Source: Rhodospirillales bacterium
GTDB taxonomy: Bacteria; Pseudomonadota; Alphaproteobacteria; Rhodospirillales_A; Casp-alpha2
Length of the DNA stretch: 5,644 nucleotides
NCBI GenBank assembly: GCA_016763915.1
Contig: JAESSX010000308.1
Location: 1-5,644 of the forward strand
Direction: 5' to 3'
Shown here: positions 1 through 4,168 of the stretch, one piece after another
Position numbering within the stretch: position 1 is the stretch's first letter
Layout: the number at the start of each line of letters is the position of its first letter
The notes under the pieces: model-generated
Seen by the model: the letters and a program-made list of their open reading frames with translations, nothing else
Told to the model about the DNA's origin: nothing
Databases searched by the model: none
Translations under genes and position numbers: made by a program

Positions 1-58
1 ATTCCAAAACAGCCACTCCGGATCCAAAGGCCGCCTTCTTGAGCAACTTTATTGCCAT
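1..58 (-). CDS. Possible start of an unknown protein, cut by the window edge
   Basis: An ATG on the minus strand (58-56) opens a frame of 19 codons that leaves the window without a stop. The visible residues are MAIKLLKKAAFGSGVAVLE: a basic, mildly hydrophobic N-terminus that I do not recognise. Support comes mainly from the promoter-like pair at 83-111, which would place a transcript start about 18 bases before the ATG. The Shine-Dalgarno match is weak (AGTGGA about 7 bases upstream). The same frame is also open upstream into the Tat-signal fragment, so this could be only an internal methionine of that decayed reading frame. No function can be given. Confidence 0.3.
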   Translation of the reverse strand, partial: MAIKLLKKAAFGSGVAVLE

Positions 59-82
59 AAAAAAATCCACTTTACCGGGTAT

Positions 83-111
83 TCTATAGGGGTTTTTTCT
101 TGAGGTGTCGA
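83..111 (-). promoter_or_regulatory. Candidate sigma70-type promoter, minus strand
   Basis: On the minus strand TCGACA (111-106; 5 of 6 to TTGACA) is followed after exactly 17 bases by TATAGA (88-83; 4 of 6 to TATAAT). Transcription would begin near 76 and reach the possible ATG at 58 after a short leader. It lies just beyond the point where the Tat-signal fragment stops looking like protein. The assignment rests on hexamer match and spacing only. Confidence 0.4.
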
Positions 112-124
112 GACATTGAGAATT

Positions 125-243
125 TAGGCGCGCCGCCGCGGGCCGAAGCGCCGGCACCGATAGGGCCGCCGAAGCGAGAAGGCCCGAGGTCAGCGATTTC
201 AGGACCGACCGGCGGGTATTTTTCGCGGGCTTATTTTTTTTAT
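125..243 (-). pseudogene. Remnant of a Tat-exported protein: signal peptide only, start codon lost
   Basis: The minus-strand frame encodes KKNKPAKNTRRSVLKSL, then TSGLLASAALSVPALRPAAA. This has the layout of a twin-arginine signal: a basic start, RRSVLK (RR codons at 214-209), a hydrophobic stretch and an AAA cleavage region ending at 131. There is no start codon in this frame. The bases at 243-234 read AT followed by eight As, and one G between 242 and 241 would give ATG AAA AAA AAT AAG in frame, preceded by GGAG at about 6-7 bases. Tat signals are typical of periplasmic proteins that fold with a cofactor in the cytoplasm, but the mature protein is missing: after the AAA the sequence (RLNSQCLDTSRK...) looks non-coding. 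It lies directly after, and originally overlapped, the gene at 231-710. Which protein it was cannot be told. Confidence 0.5.
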
Positions 244-710
244 TTTTCGCTCCATCGACCCGGCATTTCAGGCCCTTCAATACCGTCTTTTTATTATCCT
301 TCCCGTACTGCCAGACCACCGTAAGATCGAACGTGGTTCCGGCCGGAAGGTCGAAGGCGTGAATCCCCCAGTTGTAATCGTCCGCCAGGAAGGTCTGGCG
401 GGTTGGAAACGTCGACCTGAAGACTCCATTGGGACACATCGATGCGAACAGGCGCCTCGTCTGCATTCTTTCCTGTGTGACCGATGGCAGAACGGAATAT
501 GCATCCGGTTTGCGCCAGTTTCATGGCCTTCTTGTAGGGGAAGCCCCGGTTCAGGAAAAACGCCGTCGCCGGTTCGACCGGCAGCGGGGCGATCTCAAGA
601 GACAATCCGCCTCCATCCCAGTAGGTCGCAACCCCGGCGGCCTGGACAGGCGCCTGCCAGGCGGCAACGGCAATCATGGCGACGCCGGCGAAAATATAAC
701 GAATGAACAT
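231..710 (-). pseudogene. Exported protein of unknown function, frameshifted and probably internally deleted
   Basis: The ATG at 710-708 begins a Sec signal peptide (MFIRYIFAGVAMIAVAAW, then QAPVQA, likely cut after Ala24). The mature part starts AGVATYWDGGGLSLEIAPLP and continues through FFLNRGFPY and a single Cys (residue 70, in GCIFRSAIG) to RIDVSQWSLQ at about 417. Beyond that the original frame turns to nonsense and ends at 294. Convincing protein resumes in another frame from about 415: FPTRQTFLADDYNWGIHAF (409-353), then DLPAGTTFDLTVVWQYGK and a second Cys in LKGLKC (263). From memory, this resembles a family of small uncharacterised periplasmic proteins with an FPT.QTF...DYNWG motif, in which some 25-30 residues separate the two halves. 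A deletion plus frameshift near 405-445 is therefore likely. The proper stop is also lost; one inserted G at 241/242 would restore TAA at 233-231. The start is preceded by a G-rich stretch (8-10 Gs). A sequencing error could explain the frameshift but not the missing residues. Confidence 0.65.
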
Positions 711-1136
711 GTGTGCCCCCCCCCTGAGGATGTGATTGCTCAAAAAAAGACGCCAAGACTCTTCGAGGTTCAGTCCCTCAATTTTTTTGTCCTGGGCCAT
801 ACCCTTTCCCTGGAACGGGTGCGGTTAAACGCTAAGGTGGGCATTCGGCTCCGTCAATTCCAAACGGCCTTTGTGGAGGGCCGGGGCGTCCTCGCCGTGC
901 TGTTTGCCGAGTTCGTTTCATTGCCGTTCACACGGCTTTCATACCGCTGTCGTGGTCTGTTTACATCCCGCCGCTATAAAAGATGAAAGGACACCTCCCG
1001 TTGGTGTTTCTCTCCTTATCCAAGTGAACTTGCCGGCCCGAAACCAGGGGCCGGTTTTTTTTTGGCTTGTCCCTGCCCAGGGCCGCCCGTCCACAATCTT
1101 TAGAAATTTCGCCTGGAATCTTTAAGGACATTCTGA
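711..1136. other. Non-coding stretch without a recognisable gene
   Basis: None of the open frames crossing this stretch gives a protein I recognise or that looks natural; they are rich in Arg, Pro, Ser and Cys as expected for chance frames. The only clear structures are a small hairpin (ACACC 991-995 with GGTGT 1003-1007) and the strong terminator just after it. The left part (711-730) holds the G-rich ribosome-binding region of the minus-strand pseudogene. The stretch separates that pseudogene from the plus-strand chimeric frame, so it should hold their promoters, but I could not pick out a convincing pair of hexamers. Confidence 0.5.
1033..1063 (+). terminator. Strong intrinsic terminator with no gene in front
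   Basis: CCGGCCC (1033-1039) pairs perfectly with GGGCCGG (1048-1054) around an 8-base loop, followed directly by nine Ts (1055-1063). This is a textbook rho-independent terminator for plus-strand transcription. On the minus strand no T-run follows, so it is one-directional. No plausible plus-strand protein ends ahead of it. It may end a small RNA, the tail of a deleted gene, or a transcript starting in 780-1000. Confidence 0.8.
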
Positions 1137-1385
1137 GTTTCCAAGCCTCGCCTGGAACGGGTTGCCCTGCAGTTGGGCTGGGAGCATCAATTCCAATTCG
1201 CCGGTTACTACGCGGCCCTTGAACAGGGCTTCTATTCCGAAACTGGATTGGATGTAAGTTTCCTGGAAGGTGGACCCGGAAAATCATGCGTCTTGATAAT
1301 GATGTCCGGCCGGGCCCAGTACTGCGCCGATGACGGTGACAATATTTTCCATTTTATCAAAGGCGTTCCCCTGGTGGCGCTCTTG
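1137..1385 (+). pseudogene. N-terminal fragment of an NMT1/THI5-like substrate-binding protein
   Basis: The frame opens after a TGA at 1134-1136 and reads LERVALQLGWEHQFQFAGYY, then AALEQGFYSETGLDVSFLEG, GPG, and on to SGRAQYCADDGDNIFHFIKG and VPLVALL. This closely follows the start of the mature NMT1/THI5 domain: a W.HQFQFAGYYAA motif, a GFY...GLDV strand, a G-G-P-G loop, and the (S)G.A.....D.......KG.P.VAL segment. Such proteins are periplasmic binding components of ABC uptake systems for pyrimidine precursors, nitrate or sulfonates, or sensor domains of signalling proteins. The full domain is about 200-300 residues; only about 80 remain, without signal peptide or C-terminal lobe. There is no ATG: the earliest usable start is a TTG at 1173, inside the conserved motif, with no good ribosome site. 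The fragment stops at VALL, where the family normally continues toward a Q.SP motif, and passes in frame into a HlyD fragment. The domain assignment is firm; non-functionality is inferred. Confidence 0.75.
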
Positions 1386-1829
1386 CATCAGATAGAGTCC
1401 AGCCTCAGGGAAGAAGACGCCAAATTGGCCGGGATCGTCATTGGCTATCTAAGTAAGGCCATTGATGAACTGGAGGATATTAGGCAGCGCTTGCGTGAAA
1501 CGACAGAAAGGCTGGCGAAATATAAGGACAACCTGGACCGAACAACTGTTCCGGCCCCTATGGATGGCATTGTGAAAACACTCTACTTGGTAACGATCGG
1601 TGGCGTGTTGAAACCCGGTGGTGCGGTTCTTGATCTGGTTCCCTTAAATGACAAACTGGTCATTGAGGCCCGCCTTCCTATCCAGGATGTGGGATATATA
1701 TCGCCTGATCAACAGGCAACAATTCGCTTAGCATCCAATGATGCAAGCCGGTTTAGCCATATTCAGGGTAAAGTCGTTGCTATTAGCCCGGACACGTTGA
1801 TTTCTGACAACGCCGGGGCGTTTGTGTTC
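1386..1829 (+). pseudogene. C-terminal fragment of a HlyD-type membrane fusion (secretion adaptor) protein
   Basis: Following on in the same frame are about 148 residues of a type I secretion periplasmic adaptor. First comes the end of the coiled-coil hairpin (about 1398-1550; LREEDAKLAG, LEDIRQRLRETTERL, YKDNLDRTTV). Then come the second half of the lipoyl domain (PAPMDGIVKTLYLVTIGG, VLKPGGAVLDLVP) and the beta-barrel region (KLVIEARLPIQDVGY, ATIRLASNDASRF, KVVAISPDTLI). Adaptors of this family link an inner-membrane ABC exporter to a TolC-like outer-membrane channel and are usually 400-450 residues, with an N-terminal membrane anchor. The anchor and first half are missing, and the conserved sequence ends at about SDNAGAF (1829), where the family continues toward a YKVRI-like strand. 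The open frame goes on to a stop at 2031-2033, but residues after 1830 are repeat-derived nonsense. Codons look more A/T-rich than in the dehydrogenases to the right. No exporter or channel gene is in the window. Confidence 0.78.
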
Positions 1830-1839
1830 GGGGTAATAC

Positions 1840-2134
1840 ACCCATGTTCCGGTCTTCCCCCATCCGGGGCCGCCTCGGTCCTCCGAAACAGGGGCTTTCG
1901 GGCAATTGTTATGGGGACCGGGGGAGGCAGAGACGAGGGGTTGGCGGTGGGCGCAGTCTCGGGCGAACCCGTATCTGCCGTACCGGGGGTGATTTCCCTG
2001 TTATGCAGGGAAATTCCAGGGAAATTCCTTTGAACATTGAGGTCCGCAAGGTGTCCTTGCCCCTGGGTGTGTGCGTTATCCGCTATTTTTACTTCGTTAG
2101 TGCGAATTAGAAGGCCGGGAATAACAGGGAATTC
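1840..2134. repeat. Candidate dispersed non-coding repeat region
   Basis: Where the HlyD similarity stops, the sequence becomes G-rich and carries repeated motifs rather than protein. TTCCCTGTTAT (1994-2004) recurs inverted as ATAACAGGGAA (2121-2131), with two further CAGGGAA copies between (2006, 2017). The chance translations here (DEGLAVGAVSGEPVSA in one frame, FPVMQGNSREI in another) remind me of spurious hypothetical proteins often predicted in alphaproteobacterial genomes, which would make this a copy of a dispersed element. That is recollection, not a search result. A small hairpin (GCAAGG 2046-2051 with CCTTGC 2055-2060) lies inside. No transposase is present. The boundaries are approximate. 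Confidence 0.4.
1993..2028. repeat. Hairpin plus tandem CAGGGAAATTCC repeat
   Basis: TTTCCCTG (1993-2000) and CAGGGAAA (2006-2013) form a perfect 8-bp stem with the 5-base loop TTATG. The right arm also begins a tandem pair of CAGGGAAATTCC (2006-2017 and 2017-2028, sharing one C, period 11). No T-run follows, so it is unlikely to be an intrinsic terminator. It may be a protein-binding or recombination site of the surrounding repeat element. Confidence 0.6.
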
Positions 2135-2212
2135 GGTTGCAGGCCGGTCGACTTGTTTTCGAGCCGGGAAGGCGTCCGGAACGATTCCTTCCTCTGTTTT
2201 TTGAGGACACGG

Positions 2213-2236
2213 TATAGTATAGTGCCCGAGTATAAA
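2213..2236 (+). promoter_or_regulatory. Possible -10 elements of the dehydrogenase promoter
   Basis: A/T-rich sequence 60-80 bases ahead of the dehydrogenase start holds three -10-like hexamers: TATAGT at 2213-2218 and again at 2218-2223, and TATAAA at 2231-2236. None has a good -35 hexamer at 16-18 bases; TTGAGG (2201-2206) is too close to the first two and too far from the third. The gene must be transcribed from somewhere in 2034-2290, since nothing intact lies upstream, so a promoter here is likely, but the exact site is uncertain. Confidence 0.25.
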
Positions 2237-2295
2237 CGTAGTACGCAGATAAGGAATAAATTTTAAAAAGAACGACCAACTATTGGGAGGAAATT

Positions 2296-3573
2296 ATGAA
2301 AAGGTACGTTCTGTTTTCGGTCGCCTTGGGTTTGGCGTTTTCGTTGGGCGCGGCTCCTGCTTTCGCCAAGGACGACGAGGAAAACCTGTCGAAACTAGGG
2401 TCCTTCAAAAGGACCGACACCGGCCCGATGGCTCGGGTGCCGCAAGGCGGTAAATACGCCGCTAACCTGAGAAAGGTTCTGCAGAAAATAAAAATGCCGG
2501 ACGGCTTCAAGATCGAGCTGTTCGCGATTGTGCCCGACGCCCGTCACATGGCCGTCAGCCGCAACAAGGCGACGGTTTGGGTCGGCACCCGCAAGACCAC
2601 GGTCTGGTCGGTTACGGACAGGGACATGGACAATGTCGCCGATACGGTGGAGGAGTTCAGCCCCAGCGTGAATTTCGATATTCCGAATGGTGTCTGTTAC
2701 ACCCCGGACGGCTTTCTTTATGTGGTTGAGCGGAACCGCGTGCTGCTGTTCCCGGCGGCGGAATACTTCATGGAAGGCTCCGACACGGTCGCCATTGCGA
2801 TCGTCAAACAGGGTCAGCTGATTCCGCCCGACGAAGAATCCTACAACCATACCGCCCGCATTTGTGCCATCGGCCCGGACAACAAGCTCTACATCAGCCT
2901 GGGCCAGCCCTTTAACGTCACGCCTCAGGAGAAAGTGGCGCTGTACAAGAAATGGGGCATCGGCGGCATGATCCGCATGGACCGGGACGGCAAGAATCGT
3001 GAAGTCATCGCCACCGGCATTCGCAATTCCGTCGGCCACGCCTTCAACCCCAGGGACGGAAAGCTCTGGTTCACCGACAACCAGGTGGATGGCATGGGGG
3101 ATGAAATCCCGCCCGGCGAGCTCAATAAAATATCGAAAAACGGCATGTGGTACGGCCATCCCTATTATGGCGGCGGCAGCACCCGAACCAATGAGTACAA
3201 GGACAAGGCCATTCCCAAAGACGAGGCCGGCCGGTACGTGAAGCCTCAGGTCGAGATGATCGCACACGCCGCCGACCTGGGCATGATGTTCTACACGGGA
3301 AACATGTTCCCCAATAAATATCGCAACGCCATTTTCAGCGCCCAACACGGGTCCTGGAACGCGGTCAAGCCCCGGGGCGCGCGTATCATGGTCACCTATC
3401 TGGACAGCAAGGGGAACGCCGCCAAGACGGAACCCTTCGCCGAAGGCTGGATGAACGAAAACGGCGTCTATCTCGGACGTCCGGTTGACGTGCAACAATA
3501 CGTCGACGGATCGATCCTTGTGTCGGATGACAAAGCCGGCGCCGTCTACCGGATCAGCTATCAAGGCAAATAA
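2296..3573 (+). CDS. PQQ-type sugar/L-sorbosone dehydrogenase-like periplasmic protein
   Basis: This 425-residue protein resembles the soluble quinoprotein dehydrogenases (L-sorbosone dehydrogenase and soluble glucose dehydrogenase group), six-bladed beta-propellers that oxidise sugars or aldehydes with PQQ in the periplasm. The ATG is chosen because GGGAGGA (2284-2290) lies 5 bases ahead and a clear Sec signal peptide follows (MKRYVLFSVALGLAFSLGAA, cut after AFA at residue 24). Blade motifs run through the protein: MPDGFKIELFA (67-77), NGVCYTPDGFLYVVERNRVL (131-150), YNHTARICAIGPDNKLYISL (183-202), GGMIRMDRDGKN (223-234), GIRNSVGHAFNPRDGKLWFT (241-260) with DN at 261-262, KNGMWYGHPYYGGG (281-294), AQHGSWN (349-355) and GRPVDV (394-399). 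By position, His185 matches the catalytic His of soluble glucose dehydrogenase and Arg243 a PQQ-binding Arg; both matches are inferred by eye. Length is normal and no frame damage is seen. A strong terminator follows 27 bases after the stop, separating it from the cytochrome gene. The substrate is unknown, and PQQ use is not proven, since some propeller relatives lack it. Confidence 0.85.
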   Translation: MKRYVLFSVALGLAFSLGAAPAFAKDDEENLSKLGSFKRTDTGPMARVPQGGKYAANLRKVLQKIKMPDGFKIELFAIVPDARHMAVSRNKATVWVGTRKTTVWSVTDRDMDNVADTVEEFSPSVNFDIPNGVCYTPDGFLYVVERNRVLLFPAAEYFMEGSDTVAIAIVKQGQLIPPDEESYNHTARICAIGPDNKLYISLGQPFNVTPQEKVALYKKWGIGGMIRMDRDGKNREVIATGIRNSVGHAFNPRDGKLWFTDNQVDGMGDEIPPGELNKISKNGMWYGHPYYGGGSTRTNEYKDKAIPKDEAGRYVKPQVEMIAHAADLGMMFYTGNMFPNKYRNAIFSAQHGSWNAVKPRGARIMVTYLDSKGNAAKTEPFAEGWMNENGVYLGRPVDVQQYVDGSILVSDDKAGAVYRISYQGK

Positions 3574-3599
3574 CCGGGACTTTCGATAATCCGGATCAT

Positions 3600-3631
3600 G
3601 GGCCGGGCGAAAGCCCGGTCCTTTTTCTTTT
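3600..3631 (+). terminator. Intrinsic terminator between dehydrogenase and cytochrome genes
   Basis: GGGCCGGGC (3600-3608) pairs over nine positions (one G-T) with GCCCGGTCC (3613-3621) around a GAAA tetraloop, then TTTTTCTTTT. The GNRA loop and G/C-rich stem make it very stable. It begins 27 bases after the dehydrogenase stop and ends only 15 bases before the cytochrome GTG. The cytochrome therefore depends on read-through or on a promoter inside the dehydrogenase gene. Confidence 0.88.
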
Positions 3632-3636
3632 CAATT

Positions 3637-3640
3637 GGAG
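3637..3640 (+). promoter_or_regulatory. Ribosome site that fixes the cytochrome start
   Basis: GGAG at 3637-3640 lies 6 bases ahead of the GTG at 3647. An in-frame TTG at 3635 is the first possible start of this frame, but it overlaps the GGAG and has only the terminator's T-tract upstream. Starting at the GTG also gives a cleaner signal peptide (MNTIKKIVLPF...) without the extra MEQR. Confidence 0.75.
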
Positions 3641-3646
3641 CAACGC

Positions 3647-3988
3647 GTGAACACGATAAAAAAAATAGTCCTGCCGTTCGTCTTTCTGTTCCCGATGGCG
3701 GGGCTGTTCCCCGTTGCCGCCGGGGCCGGCGATTTGAAGGCCGGCAAGGCCAAGGCCCGCGCCTGCGTCACGTGCCATGAACTGGACGGGTCAAGCCAAC
3801 GCCCGGATGCGCCCCATATCGGCGGCCAACTCGAACCCTATCTGGCCGAACAGCTGCGCCGCTACAAAAGCGGCAAACGGGAACACCCGGTCATGGGCAT
3901 CGTCGCGCAGGGGCTTTCCGATCGGGACATAGACGATTTGGCGGCATGGTTCGCGGCGGTCAAAGTCACCCGCACGCCTGCTGAATAA
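3647..3988 (+). CDS. Small periplasmic class I c-type cytochrome
   Basis: This 113-residue protein has a Sec signal peptide (MNTIKKIVLPFVFLFPMAGL, then FPVAAGAG, cut near residue 27) and one covalent haem site, CVTCH at residues 40-44. Met83 in HPVMGIV is the likely sixth haem ligand. The fold features match single-haem cytochromes of the c553/c4-half type: a short helix (LKAGKAKARA) leading into the haem motif, the PHIGGQ...YLAEQLRRYKSGKR segment, and a C-terminal helix LSDRDIDDLAAWFAAV. Such cytochromes carry electrons from periplasmic dehydrogenases to the terminal oxidase. Lying between two quinoprotein-type genes, it is the natural electron acceptor of the alcohol dehydrogenase downstream, as in other PQQ alcohol dehydrogenase systems; this pairing is inferred. 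The mature protein is about 86 residues, normal for the group. The GTG start is supported by the GGAG at 3637. The gene sits just behind a strong terminator, and the gap to the next gene is 180 bases. Confidence 0.92.
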   Translation: MNTIKKIVLPFVFLFPMAGLFPVAAGAGDLKAGKAKARACVTCHELDGSSQRPDAPHIGGQLEPYLAEQLRRYKSGKREHPVMGIVAQGLSDRDIDDLAAWFAAVKVTRTPAE

Positions 3989-3999
3989 TCCCCGTGCGG
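3970..3999 (+). other. Hairpin spanning the cytochrome stop codon
   Basis: CCGCACG (3970-3976) pairs perfectly with CGTGCGG (3993-3999) across a 16-base loop that holds the TAA stop (3986-3988). No T-run follows, so it is not a standard intrinsic terminator. It could protect the message 3' end or be chance in G/C-rich sequence. Confidence 0.35.
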
Positions 4000-4043
4000 A
4001 GGCCTGGGCAGGGGTGTTGGCCGCAAGATTTAAGGGATTCTGG

Positions 4044-4073
4044 TTGTGTCCTGCGGTTTATAAGGATTACAAT
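4044..4073 (+). promoter_or_regulatory. Candidate promoter of the alcohol dehydrogenase
   Basis: TTGTGT (4044-4049) and TACAAT (4068-4073; 5 of 6 to TATAAT) are 18 bases apart, which would start transcription near 4080 and leave a leader of about 90 bases. The -35 match is weak (TTG only). A TATAAG at 4059-4064 is an alternative -10 without a partner. No sigma54-type GG-N10-GC pair is seen. A separate promoter is plausible given the 180-base gap. Confidence 0.35.
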
Positions 4074-4091
4074 CTAACCGTTCATTAGAAA

Positions 4092-4127
4092 GCCGGGCTT
4101 GTTTTGGGGATCATTAAGAATCCCGGC
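4092..4127 (+). other. Possible structured leader of the alcohol dehydrogenase message
   Basis: Two competing pairings overlap in the leader: GCCGGG (4092-4097) with CCCGGC (4122-4127), and GGGAT (4107-4111) with ATCCC (4120-4124). They share the CCC at 4122-4124, so only one can form in full. This could be a switch-like structure or chance. I see no match to a known riboswitch. Confidence 0.25.
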
Positions 4128-4168
4128 ACCGGCCTATCATCATTGGGGAGAAACGTTTGGGAGGAGTC

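Noticed and set aside
429..986. Plus-strand open frame of 185 residues ahead of the orphan terminator.
   Set aside because: Its first half is antisense to the exported-protein pseudogene, and the rest has no recognisable motif or good ribosome site.
809..1162. A 12-base direct repeat, CCTGGAACGGGT, at 809-820 and 1151-1162, the second at the edge of the NMT1 fragment.
   Set aside because: About one exact 12-base repeat is expected by chance in a window of this size, and flanking bases do not match, so it is no evidence for a duplicated target site.
961..1287. Minus-strand open frame of 108 residues crossing the terminator.
   Set aside because: It overlaps the NMT1 fragment in antisense and reads through the T-run as Lys-rich nonsense.
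2395..3564. Long minus-strand open frame (389 residues) opposite the dehydrogenase.
   Set aside because: It mirrors the codon pattern of the plus-strand gene, lacks recognisable motifs or a ribosome site, and is a shadow frame.
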